NCBI RefSeq assembly: GCF_030848805.1
Contig: NC_092368.1
Location: forward strand, 1,708,441-1,772,440
DNA from: Temnothorax longispinosus
Taxonomy: Eukaryota; Arthropoda; Insecta; Hymenoptera; Formicidae
Direction of reading: 5' to 3'
Length of the DNA stretch: 64,000 nucleotides
The translations under genes were made by a program, and so were the position numbers. Below, in pieces: positions 51,069 to 62,214 of this stretch. The notes below the pieces were generated by a model. The model was not told the DNA's origin. It did not search any database and saw nothing but the letters and a program-made list of their open reading frames with translations. Within the stretch, counting starts at the first letter, position 1. Each line of letters starts with the position of its first letter.

Positions 51069-51590
51069 GGTGAGGAGGAAAAGGTGGAAGAGAAGGAAGA
51101 CCGCGTCGTGTCAGCGGTCACACGACGGTCTCGCGTAAACGCGACACTCGAATTGACATACGCGCGAGTAAGATTGCAGCGAATTATTTTTAAAGCCTCA
51201 GATTCGCCGGATGACGCATGTTTCGCAGGTACTTGCAGGTTATGTCGCGTCATAACCTACGCGCGGTTTCTCTACAAACTTGGCGCAAGCCAAGAATTTC
51301 TCGTACGCTTGCGAGAAATTACAAATTGTTTTTATACTTTTATACACTCTTATCTATGTCAGAAAATGACGAAAATTTCCCTTGAAGGTTATAACACATC
51401 GCAAACAATTTGCGATCCACGTGGTATTATAAATGTCGTAATAAATGTCGCACGTAGATTTAAAATACACTCTCTTGTTCTTGTTTCCGCACAGGTATTC
51501 AAGTATTCGAGAAATAAACTGGGGAATGCAAACTGTTGTCCCTGTCGATTGCTGACTGTTAGATTGTAATCGTAATTTCTTACTGCAAGT
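51069..51590. promoter_or_regulatory. Divergent promoter region of XPR1 and METTL17
   Basis: Only 522 bp separate the two start codons, which face away from each other, so this DNA must hold both leaders and both promoters unless there are distant non-coding exons. It is relatively CpG-rich near XPR1 (51070-51300) and contains inverted words such as GCAAGCCAAGAATTTCTCGT and ACGCTTGCGAGAAATT. A long plus-strand frame crosses it but overlaps XPR1 exon 1 and is not believed. Confidence 0.6.
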
Positions 51591-54571
51591 ATGAAGTTAA
51601 TTGTATCAAGAGCACACTGTACAAGATTCGCATCTTTGCGATGTGTAAGTATGATATATGATGCCTGTAAATTGAATTTATACGTATTTAAAAGGATTAA
51701 CTTTGACATTAGACCTGCATTCAGTTTTCAGCAAAACCAACAGCTGTACTTGACGATACAGTGTCTACTTTACTCTCTAACGATGAAATAAAATATAGGC
51801 GTCATCCAGGTGTCGTTGTTCCTAGAACACCAATATTTCCAAAGTGGGCATTAAAGGAAATACACAGTATTTTAAAAGGTATATGTTATATATCCTATAC
51901 CTTAGAGGTAAAAGATTCTTTCTCAAGTTTTTGTCAAAATGGAGTTAATACACTTTTCAATATAACAGAAGCTTAAATTGTATAATGCGTCTAGTGTTAC
52001 TAGTTTCTAAGATACAAAAATGTTTAAAAAAAGTCCTATTGAAAATTTTTATAATGCCTAATTTTTAAATCAGGCATGTTATTGACAATTGCGCTATTAA
52101 ACATGTCAGTTAAGATACTTCATTAAAAACTTAATAAATCAAGTTGCTACTTTTATTTTATATCTAAAAAAATATATTATTTCTCTATTTAAAACTTTAA
52201 ACCTATGTTCAAAAATATATATACGATCCTTTACTTCTCAGGTACAGATATGTTTTTGGTTTTTATGTTTAAAATACTTCACTGTCAACTATGAATTTCT
52301 AATACTTATTCGTAGAGAAGAAAATAGTCCTGAAGGAAATTAATGAGAGTGCAAAGCATTTATTCCGTCACTTGAATCATCGTCGTCCACCATTAGAACA
52401 ATTCGAGTTACCGGCAAAATTCCTGAAAGTAGAGGAACGTTTAAATGCTATGAATCCTCATGAGAAGATATCGGTAGAGGATATAGATTTCCATAAAGAT
52501 GCAAAAGCCAGATTGATTTTGAAGCAAAATGTTTATAATTGGCAACCGATAAATTTTGATAAATTCACTTGCTTAACGTATCTGGTCGCTAAAGGTGTTC
52601 AGAATTATGCGGTTTCGCGTAAGATTCTCAACGAAATCAAATCGCGCGACAAGGATTTTAGGCCTAAGACATTGTTTGACTTTGGCTCTGGTGTCGGCAC
52701 AGTCGCGTGGTAAATATAAAAAATTACTTATTGCGACTGATTTAAAAAACCTAAAACGAGATCGGTTAATATAATGTTAAGAAAAAATTAAAAAAGAAAA
52801 ATTCCATAGGGCGGCATCTGAGATCTGGTCGAGTACGTTAAAAGAATACTTTTGTGTTGACGCATCGGAATTCATGATTGAACTGTCGGAAAGATTAGCG
52901 AAAGCTGCCCAGCCTAAGATCAATGAAGTTTTCTATCGCCAATATTTTCCTATCTCCACGAGCGTAAGGATAACGTAAAATGTTATACGCATTAAAATTT
53001 TTGTTGACAAAATATAATTTGATGTGTCTTTATTATGTTTAGCGAACTTACGATATCGTAGTGAGCGCGTACTCTTTGTTCGAGTTACCGGGTATGGAAT
53101 CGCGCCTCGATACGATATTAAAGCTTTGGACAAAGACTAACAATTATCTGATTATTGTGGAAGAAGGAACCAATGCAGGTTTCAAAGTAAGAGTGTGGTT
53201 GATCATTTTACTTTCTATATATATAGAGTGAGGAAAAAGTATGGAAACCCTGAAAAATTTCGAAAAATATAAGTTTTACAGAAAATTGTTTCGGATAAAA
53301 GTTGTGGAATTTAAACAGATTTATTTATTGATCTTATCAGTTTAGATGGCGTCGCCAAGGTCAAGACAAAGTTACCTCGAATTTTTTAAATGAAACTTCC
53401 TATATTGTAGTATATCATTTGAAAGGGCATAAAATAAGAAAAAACCAGAGGTTGATATGTTGACCCATTTGGGAGTTATTTGGGGTCAAAAATTGGCTTT
53501 TTCGAAGTTTGATCCTAAATAACTTTCGAATGGAACAACGTATCGACCTCTGGTTTGCGCCAAAATTGTTCTTCCTTTATGCTCTTTCAAACTATATACT
53601 ACAATATGGGATTTTACTTCGAAATTTTTCAGGGTTTTCATATTTTTTCCTTACCCTGTATATATATATGTAATAGTGTAAAATTCTCTCATTCTTGCTC
53701 TTTCTTTTTTGAAAGTTAGTAAATGAAGCACGGGATTTTATTCTCAAGTACACAAACTCGAAACGTAGACGTGAGCCACAATTTGCCCATGTTTTCTCAC
53801 CTGTAAGTACTGATTAGGTAAGAACTTCAAACATGGTGCATCAATTATATATCTTATATTATTGTCGCAATTTAGTGTCCACATGATCTGAAGTGTCCGA
53901 GATTTGCCACCGACAATACTCCGTGCAACTTTAGCGTTCTATATCACCCGTTGCAATTTCTGGGTGGTCGGCAACACAAACAAGAACTGTATTCCTACGT
54001 CGTGTTAAAGAAAAGTAAGTAAGAGTGGAAAATAAAAGTGACAGAGAGAGAGAGAGACAAAATTGTTATTTCAATCACGTTATTAGAAAAACGTAATGAA
54101 AGTTATACATTGACATTAATCAATGAGAGTTTTATCGAAGTGTTACCTTGTTTAATATCTTTAATATCGTTTTCAATACAAAGATGCAAAATTTTCATAA
54201 TCAACTTCTTTTCACAGGCAAACGTCCCGAGGACGACGAGCAGTGGCCAAGAATCGTGCGAGCCGCACTAAAACGTTCTAATCACGCAATCTGTCGCATG
54301 TGTATGGCTAACGGCGAGCTGAAGGAGGAGATATTTACAAAATACAAGCATGGGAAGTACGTATCTATTAAATTGCGTTCGATTATATGATTATGTGATT
54401 GTAAATATCTTTTCCATCATTGCCAGGCACATGTACCGTTGTGCGAGAGAGAGTGAATGGGGCGACAGATTACCTCTGCATTACGAACAACAGCAAGAGA
54501 GTCTAGAAAGAGATGAAACAGTTTGTGAAACAGCCACTTGTGAAACAACTATTAAAAATGAAAATACTTAG
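51591..54571 (+). CDS. METTL17: Methyltransferase-like protein 17, mitochondrial (Rsm22 family)
   Basis: This is a mitochondrial protein needed for small mitoribosomal subunit assembly; the family has a methyltransferase fold and an iron-sulfur-binding cysteine set. Nine exons give 469 aa: 51591-51644, 51725-51878, 52316-52709, 52810-52963, 53043-53186, 53716-53802, 53876-54014, 54218-54356 and 54427-54571. The N-terminus (MKLIVSRAHCTRFASLRC) is basic and lacks acidic residues, as in a presequence. The SAM-fold motif I is TLFDFGSGVGTVAWAA, followed by YDIVVSAYSLFELP and YLIIVEEGT. The cysteines CPHDLKCP and TPCNF (exon 7), then HAICRMC (exon 8), fit the family. An AATAAA follows the stop closely. 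For exon 2 the upstream acceptor (CATTCAG at 51718-51724) was chosen because it keeps phase with the strong GTAAGT donor of exon 1. Intron 5 carries a 430-bp foldback. Confidence 0.93.
53225..53659. repeat. Foldback MITE in METTL17 intron 5
   Basis: The left end GAGTGAGGAAAAAGTATGGA and the reverse complement of the right end (CAGGGTAAGGAAAAAATATG) match. Both are followed by AAACCCTGAAAAATTTCGAA. The inner halves also pair (ACCAGAGGTTGATATGTTGA against the right-hand ACGTATCGACCTCTGGT). TATATA flanks both sides and may include the target duplication. It is non-coding, about 435 bp. Confidence 0.8.
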
Positions 54572-54579
54572 AATAAGGA

Positions 54580-54585
54580 AATAAA
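54580..54585 (+). promoter_or_regulatory. Candidate polyadenylation signal of METTL17
   Basis: AATAAA lies 8 nt after the stop codon and ATTAAA follows at 54591. This would give a very short 3' UTR, which is plausible for this compact gene but unproven. Confidence 0.45.
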
Positions 54586-55006
54586 ATTTTATTAAACGTC
54601 TTTTCTTTTACTGTACGTATATACACGTTGTTCCTTAAACCTTGTTAAATAGACGTAAAGATCCGAAAAAAGCATAAACAATAAAAATGTTGACTTTGGG
54701 GAGATTGTAAATAATAATCTATATATTTATAATGAAAAAAATATATAATTCTACTAATATACAGAATTCTCATTTCTTTGTTTTTACATGTTGAGGCTTT
54801 AATTATTTTAAAATAAAAAGTTTAAGTTTGTTTGCGCTATATTAAATTGCACATATATATACATATATATCGCTGAGATGTTGTGCAGAATCTCACCACA
54901 ATGTTTGCCACTTTCCTGTTTCGGACGTCAATTAAAGGCCCACCGATATATGATGTTGATGCTAACGTATCGGTCTTGCGAGGCGCGTATGGGATGAAGA
55001 GGGGCA

Positions 55007-55082
55007 TTTAAAAGCGGTCCGGACGCTGGTCCACGGCCAGTACCGCTTATACAACGGACCAGAAAATTTCTCCAGGTACAAG
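55007..55082 (+). promoter_or_regulatory. Candidate core promoter and non-coding first exon of the P450 gene
   Basis: A TATA-like TTTAAAA (55007-55013) stands about 30 bp before an initiator-like CCAGTA (about 55037). The following 44 bp end in a strong donor ACAAG/GTAAGG (exon end 55082). The partner could be the acceptor TGTTACAG ending at 56435, which leaves 25 leader bases before the ATG at 56461. The spacing and splice fit are seen in the sequence; assignment to the P450 is inference. Confidence 0.45.
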
Positions 55083-55554
55083 GTAAGGTAAATTTAAAGT
55101 TCGAGATAGAGGAAGAGCCGATTCTCCTCTGCCAATTCTGCCGTGGTGTTAAAGTCTTTTTTTTGCGGTACCTTTAGCAAAATAACGATCACATTACGTA
55201 ATTTTCTGTATTTGTCTGACACAAAACTATTTATTGATTTGATAATTTTTATAATTTACAAAATTCACTACTGCCCGAGAAAATAATAGATATTGTAAGG
55301 ACGAGATATTATATCGTTAAATTCGCTGTTACTTTTGTTATTGATTTAAAAATATTCAACAATATTTAAAAAATATTTTACGTTTTTCTTTCTAAACTTA
55401 TTTGATATAGTATTTTAATAATATTACAGGATAATGTGCGTTTTGTATTTCAATTAATTTTTGAAGACGATTACAATTTGAAAAAAAGGATTGCAACTTT
55501 TGCATATAATTTATAAATAAAATGTAAAATATTTAAGTTGGAATATACATGCAA

Positions 55555-55693
55555 CCCAGCAAATACCAAGTAAACATGCAACTTGCATGCAAGTTACAAT
55601 TTCCTACTCAACAATGTAAATCCAATATGATACATATGTGTTATATTGCATTTAATTTACATTGTTGAGTAGGAAATGATGGTGTTTGCAGGG
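55555..55693. repeat. MITE-like palindrome with CCCAGCAAA ends
   Basis: CCCAGCAAATACCA at the left pairs with TGGTGTTTGCAGGG at the right. TTTCCTACTCAACAATGTAA pairs with TTACATTGTTGAGTAGGAAA. It is 139 bp and lies in the presumed leader intron of the P450 gene. Confidence 0.75.
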
Positions 55694-56460
55694 CAGTGTC
55701 TGTAATAATTACACAAAGAATCGGTGTGTTATTATTATAATAATGATACTCCAAATGCGTCGAGAGATGTAAACTTGAATTCCGAAGTGAATGGAATTGA
55801 AAAATAAAAATTCGAAAGCGGTCACGATGAGTAGTCTTGCGATAAAAGTGCGAAAATATACATTGATTACGCAACCAACTATGGGATAATAAGGGTGACG
55901 GCGCATTTGCGCAAGTAACGCAGCGATTCTTCCGTATGCAACTTTCTCTTATACGAGAGTACGACAAGTGTTTCACTTTCTTCTCCGAAACTCGTTTGAC
56001 GTTCAATACACGCATGTATGTGTGCGTGCATATCCGGTCAGAATATAAATATATAATGGATACAAACATTAATTGCACAAATTTAATTCCTCGTAAAAGC
56101 AAAAGCGGATTGGAAAAAAATTGGGAGAAACGTATTTCCTGAAACCCATATTTTTCACAAATATATAAATTCGTTTCGTAATTACTGAATACATTTTTAG
56201 ATGTTTCTTTTCTTTTTCTTCGTTCCTTTTTATATTATTTTTATCTTCATTTTGTAGAAACTAAGCTAAATAGCGCTAAATAGAAAATAACGCACGTGTT
56301 AGTTGTTATAGTTTTATGTAAACTCTAAATATTATGTATATCAAATATAAAATTAGAAAGAAAAATATAAAGTACATAGTTTACATAGTAGTTTTATCTT
56401 CCCTTAATATTTATTACATTATTAATATGTTACAGATTAGATACAGATTAGATTTATAAA

Positions 56461-58934
56461 ATGCTCACCACAGCGATGTTATTGCTGGTGCTCGTACTGC
56501 TGTTGCTATACTTGGGCTGTCAAAAACCGAAAGGATACCCACCAGGTAGAAATTGATTCCTCTTTTCCAGGTAAAAAAATTCTTTTTTTTTATTATATTG
56601 TTAATATTTTTTATTTTCTTTAGGTCCAAGATGGTGGCCCGTTCTGGGCTGCGCGTTGGAAATAGCGCGTATCCGTCAAGAGACCGGATATCTCTTCAAG
56701 ACCTGTTCGGCGCTCTGCAAGAAATATGGTCCTGTGGTAGGCCTAAAGATCGGCCAAGACCGCATCGTTGTTCTGAACGATATGGAGAGCATACGGGCGA
56801 TGCTGACCAACGAGGATTGCGATGGCAGACCGACCGGACCGTTTTACAAGGCCAGAACTTGGGGCGTCAGACTGGGTAACTATATCTGTCCGGAAAACAA
56901 ATAAAATGAAAAATATACTTGTTGAATTTTGAAAGCTTATTAGATAATAATTTGCGGCCAGGTCTCATTGTAGTGGATGATAGACTGTGGGTGGAGCAAC
57001 GGCGATTTGTCTTGCGACACTTGCGAGAATTCGGCTTCGGTCGCACCAGTATGGTCACGATCATCGAGGATGAGGCGTTGAAGCTCGTGGAACATTTCAA
57101 GAAGCTGCTACAAAACGGCTATAATTATGAAATGGCTGATGTGCGAAAGATGACGACGATAAATAACAACAATAATATCGGCCAGATATACAAGCTGCAG
57201 AAAGATCCGAAGAACAAACTGAACAGATTGAAGCTGTACGACGAGTTCAATGTAATCAAGGATAGGATCTTTGATCGTAAACCTCGTACAGTGGCGGATT
57301 TGTACATGAAAGCCGAAGACTACGCGGAAGTCAGAAAAGTCTCTCAGTCTGCAGGAATGATCATACCTATGCACGACGCTTTTGGTGTCACTGTATTGAA
57401 CACCCTTTGGAGAATGATGGCTGGCAGAAGGTTTGCATTAATCACGCGAATTGTTCCTACTCTTCCGCAAAATGTCTAGAATCTAAAAAACATATAAAGA
57501 TTCAATTCTTGATGTAATATCCTGATAATTCCTTATTTTTACAGGTACGATACTGGTGACAAGGAACTTACGCACTTACAGCAAATCCTCACAAAGCTTC
57601 TGAAAGAAATCGACATAATCGGCGCGCCTTTCAGTCATTTTCCATTGCTACGTTTTATCGCGCCGGAATGGTCCGGTTATAAAGCGTTTGTAGAAACGCA
57701 TCAAGAACTGTGGGCATTTTTAAAAGTGAGTGGACATTGTATTGTCACATAAGTGTATTACTAGATCATTTTACGAACAAGCGTCTGGATGTCCTGGATA
57801 AATAATGATTGAGGATTAATTATTTCTATTTTAGGAGGAATTGTACAATCATAAAAACACATTTTTATCGGATGCCCCACGAGACTTGATGGACGTTTAT
57901 CTAACTGTACTAAATTCGAGAGACTGCAGCGATACATTTTCAGGTATTTCAAAGCATACGACTTACGAATAACATTATTATTACTGAATAACGGTTTTAC
58001 ACAATAATTTCTGAAATAATTTCAGAATCCCAGTTATTGGCGATCTGTGTAGATCTTTTCATAGCAGGCTCCGAGACAACTTCAAAGGCACTTGGATTTG
58101 GATTTTTAAATCTAATACTGTACCCGCAAGTTCAAAAGAAGGCACACGAAGAAATAGATAGAGTTATTGGCCGTGACAGATTTCCCACGTTGGCCGACAA
58201 ACCAAGGTAAACGTCGTTGATCACTTTCAATTTCTATAATTGCGGAAGAAATTTTTTCGTACCGAATATTAATTATATCCTCATTCTCAGAATGCCGTAT
58301 GTTCAAGCCATTGTTCTGGAGTCCATAAGAGTATTCGTGGGTCGTACTTTGAATGTTCCGCACAGAGCGTTAAAAGACACTTCTATCGTGGGTCACAAGA
58401 TACCAAAGGTAATTATAAAAGATTTAATATTTTATAAATCAATAAAATAAACGTATGATTGTATTTTGGGTGATATGTATGACATATGTAAAATATGTGT
58501 ATATCGTCTTTTTCAGGACACGATGCTCGTTGTAAATTACAATAGAATACTCATGGACGAATCCTGGGACGACCCGGAGGATTTCCGACCGGAGAGATTC
58601 CTCGACAACGACGGCAATATCATTACGCCAGAAAAATATTTTCCTTTTGGCATTGGTACGTTGCTTTCTTTGTATATATATTACGATAAAACTTGTAATC
58701 AGAAATTTATAAGTTCGATCGTGAGTGCGAAATGATTTATATCTTACAGGCAGACACCGTTGTATGGGAGAGGTATTAGCTAGGAGCAATATTTTCATCA
58801 TAATCGCCACGCTGTTACAGACGTTTAGCTTCTCGGTGGTACCTGGTGAGCCACGACCGACCACGCAAGACTTTGTGGACGGTGTCACGGCTGGTCCTAA
58901 ACCATATAGGGCGTTGGTTTCTCTGAGAATATAA
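56461..58934 (+). CDS. Cytochrome P450, CYP303A1-like (CYP2 clan)
   Basis: This is a microsomal haem monooxygenase; CYP303A1 (nompH) in flies is tied to sensory bristle structure and adult cuticle. Nine exons give 572 aa: 56461-56545, 56624-56875, 56962-57430, 57545-57725, 57835-57943, 58026-58206, 58291-58408, 58517-58655 and 58750-58934. The N-terminus is a membrane anchor (MLLLVLVLLLLYLG) followed by the proline hinge GYPPGPRWWPVLG. The C-helix region is WVEQRRFVLRHLREFGFGR. The I-helix is LFIAGSETTSKAL, the K-helix ExxR is ESIR, the PERF motif is FRPERFL, and the haem loop is FPFGIGRHRCMG. All key residues are present. It is about 70 residues longer than usual because of an Asn-rich, charged insert in exon 3 (57158-57346). 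The CYP303A1 label is from overall similarity recalled by eye; CYP305 or CYP304 are alternatives. Confidence 0.88.
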
Positions 58935-59958
58935 GCTAGACACTTGACTGAAGCATTATTACCATAATGAATAGTCTCTACTTATCTCGTTTTTACAAAC
59001 TTAATGCCATGTCAAATAATATATTAACACAGTAGGATTATTCTTTTCTTATATTCCCAGTTAATAAATTTCATTGTATACAGACTGCAAGATAAAATAT
59101 ATAATGTATCGTCGACTTTGATATACAATGTTTGTCACAAAAATATATTTTTATTATTATTGATATATGTATAGGAGCATACAGACAGACAGTATATATA
59201 TATATATACATATATAAAGCTACGCGAAATAAATAATTGTTCGTACATTAGAAGAATATAGTCTTCATATCACCGTTTATTTGTCGAACAAACATGATGA
59301 GTCGACATCATCGCGTCGCATGTTTGACAATTATAGCAATACGAATTGAAGGGTTTTTCTCTTTTTTATCTCAAATGTGAACCATAAAGTTGCATGCGAA
59401 AGGATTTACACGCGAGTGAATTAGTAGCGAACATCGACAGCGAATACACGCAGACAACAGGTACAGTTCAGTTAATTTCCCAAATTAAACACGATCTTAC
59501 AGAGAAAAAAAACCGCTATATAGTTCCAGGCTCAACAATATGCCATTACTTGTAAACCGAATATAATTCACAAAATAGCAGAGGTAAATCCATTACATTA
59601 TCACCTAATTCTTGCGCTTCAACGTCAAAAAATACTGGGGAAAAAAAACTATACAAAATGCTCGACCGACCTAAAGGCTGGCTTCAATTATATAAACATA
59701 TTCGTTAAAACATATTTATCTCTTCGTAATGGACGGCATTGAATTAACAACTGATCCACTCAACATAATAACATGACAGCAAAATAAAAAATATATATAA
59801 ATTAATAAATATTTGTAAAATCAGTCGCTTATGCTAACCGTGCAGGCGGTACCGAAAGAGCATTCGAGAATCTCCGTTTTTTAGTCAGCTTGGCTGATCC
59901 TCTATTATGTGAATCTAATTAAGAAATTATATCTTTAGGGCAGAAGAGAGAATTAATA
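58935..59958. other. Tail-to-tail intergenic region, P450 and MGAT4
   Basis: This stretch holds the 3' UTRs of the two convergent genes: AATAAA on the plus strand near 59066, and TTTATT (minus-strand AATAAA) near 59278. It also has short (TA)n at 59192-59206. No exon is supported. Confidence 0.6.
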
Positions 59959-62214
59959 TTACAATCTTAATCTATTATCGGGAATTTTTACCTCGGACAG
60001 GATGGCCCAGTTTTCGCTTTCACTGTGTATAGTTAAACGAAGCACCGACACCTTGCCCAGTTTTCGATCCACGGTCCCTTCGGCGACACCAAGTACATCA
60101 AACTTACCTGAGACATATATTTTTTTTCTAACAATCTCTCGAATGATTAAATTATATGATATATGTACAATTTTTTATTACCTATAATAATATAACCATC
60201 CTCTGTCACATCGTTGCTGTTTCTATCCAACAACGGAGACATCTCGGACAATACTTCTACCGTCGTATTGTAAAATCTATCAGACGGGTGTTCAGGATTT
60301 CCACTCCTGAATAAGTACCTGCACACCAAAACAGTAATGATTTTCCAAAGTAAAAGGATCAGCAATCATACAAACAGCAACTTACTTCTTTATAAAAATA
60401 GGACGTGAAAATTTAAACTTTAGATGGTCTCCCGGTTGAGGTAGCAAGCCCCAAAAGAACGACTCGCCTTTGTATGCTTTTTGTAGTGTGTACTGTTTGT
60501 AAGGCTTGATTTGAGTCTCCACAGTTGCCTCAGGATTCTCGTGAGCGTAAAATAGCGTTATCTTGCCAAATTGTTTGTCCTGCAAATGTAATTTAAGACA
60601 TTATTTTATATTCAGTCACATTGTTTGTATCTATTTTTTTTTAGTAAACTAGTAGATAGGATACACTTGACATTACCTTGAGTTTCTGCACTTTTCCCTT
60701 CAAGGAGGAATGCGTCCCTATGTGTTGAAAGAGAGAAGGTTTATAATGCACCCACAACTCTGCTTTAGCCATTTTGCAATGTTTCTGTCGGGATAAAAAT
60801 AGATTCCTTTAAAAGATCAAATGTATTTTTTTTAAGAGCCTATCTGGCTATCGTCATTAACACTTACACTGTCCTTATCAAGACTGCAGACTTTTGTCGA
60901 TATCAAATGGTCCAATAGCCAATCAACGGGCTTGTCATTGTGGAACATTAAAAAGAATTGAATCAGCCAGGGAAGTTCCACGCATTTGAATAGTTTTCCT
61001 ATAATATTAACAAAACTTAAAAGATATCCCTTCAATATATGTATATATATTATCACTGTACAGTACACAATGCCATACCAATAAAACCGAGCTGACAGAA
61101 ATCGAGGACAAACCAATTCTCCTTTGTGCCAATTTTCTGTAATGCGAACGATTTCATAGTAGTTATAAAATTCTTCTTGGCCAAAATATCATCTTCTAAT
61201 TGTATATAGAACGTGCCCTTAGTCTGGGCGTAAGACATAAGAAAAGCAAAATCTAGATTCTGCTTGGACCGCCAAACGACACGTTGATGATCGTCACCAA
61301 GAGTGTCGCGCAATTTTGATAAATCTGGGTAGTATGATGATGATGGTGATATCACGTCAATCACTCCAGCTTCGCATTCATTTGGAAATCTAAAATAAAA
61401 AGAGGTTTGTTATTATAAAAAAGTCTTTATTGATACAGCCATAAGAAAGAATAAGACAAAAATGTCAGTTGATGCAAGTATAATAGTGAATAAGATAAAA
61501 ATATGATTTCATGAACCTACTGAACTTCAATTTGCTTCGCAACATATGTCACATAATCGATGTCTGTCTGCAAAAAAAAATGTACATGTATATTTATATA
61601 ACTTTGTGAATTCATCAATTCAATGTGCCTTGAAATGCAAATGGTATCGATGCTCTATTATAATTAGCGAATCCACTCACTTCAGCCACTAAAACGATAA
61701 TCAGGGTGTCAGCGATTTCTGCAGTGTTCATACGATCCAGCAGATTTTTCAAAGTCGCCATAAGATAAGACTGAACCTCACGTTTCACCGTCGGTACTCC
61801 CAGCACCATGCTTACTCCCGATCTACCTTTGCTCTGCACAAACGCCGGACGCAAGCTATTCGGATCATTAAGGAAATGCGGTAGAAAATTGTAGATCGAA
61901 GGCAGCTTGATGTTGGTGACATTGGAGGTGCCGTTGTTGATGAGCAGCTGCAGATCAGGCAGAATGTGATTGCTCTCAATCAGCTGTAGCAACTGATGCG
62001 ACAGCAAGTTTATTTCTTCCTGACTGCCAATGTATTTGGCATGCAAATGCTCCAGTTTGGCCTGCAGTTCGGCGATGCTGTTCTGCAGTATGGCTTCATC
62101 GCGCATGTCCGACGGCGTCAGCAGATTCAAGATCGCGCACGGAACCAAGACTAGCAACAGCACGATTAGACATCGCTTTCGCACTGGAGTCAGCGTTGTA
62201 AAATGAGGCGTCAT
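59959..62214 (-). CDS. MGAT4: Alpha-1,3-mannosyl-glycoprotein 4-beta-N-acetylglucosaminyltransferase (MGAT4 / GnT-IV)
   Basis: This is a Golgi type II membrane enzyme of glycosyltransferase family 54. It adds beta-1,4-GlcNAc to the alpha-1,3-mannose arm of N-glycans, opening an extra antenna. Eight exons give 536 aa, the usual family length: 62214-61681, 61567-61521, 61389-61079, 60998-60868, 60784-60677, 60579-60386, 60318-60182 and 60107-59959. The cytoplasmic tail MTPHFTTLTPVRKR is followed by the anchor CLIVLLLVLVPCAILNLL and then a coiled-coil stem (NSIAELQAKLEHLHAKY). The catalytic domain has SVMVLGVPTVKREVQSYL-like sequence (here VSMVLGVPTVKREVQSYL), TFYIQLEDDILAKKNF with the metal-binding EDD, and WFVLDFCQLGFIGKLF. 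The C-terminal part (FGKITLFYAHENPEA, SESENWAILSE) is the conserved lectin-like end. The stop after VKIPDNRLRL comes by reading through a possible donor at 59997, so the last 10 residues are less certain. Confidence 0.93.

Larger units (their letters stand above)
54572..56435. other. METTL17-P450 intergenic region and P450 leader intron
   Basis: This stretch holds the METTL17 tail, a candidate P450 promoter and leader exon (55007-55082), the palindrome at 55555-55693, and otherwise AT-rich DNA without supported exons. Confidence 0.55.

Noticed and set aside
50853..51569. Plus-strand open frame of 238 codons
   Set aside because: It overlaps XPR1 exon 1 on the other strand, has no family resemblance, and crosses the divergent promoter. 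XPR1 and METTL17 explain the locus.
51733..51878. METTL17 exon 2 starting after the nearer acceptor TTTTCAG
   Set aside because: That acceptor would break phase with the strong GTAAGT donor of exon 1; the upstream CATTCAG keeps it.
52933..53133. Small antisense frames over METTL17 exons
   Set aside because: They are shadows of the coding strand with no start context or similarity.
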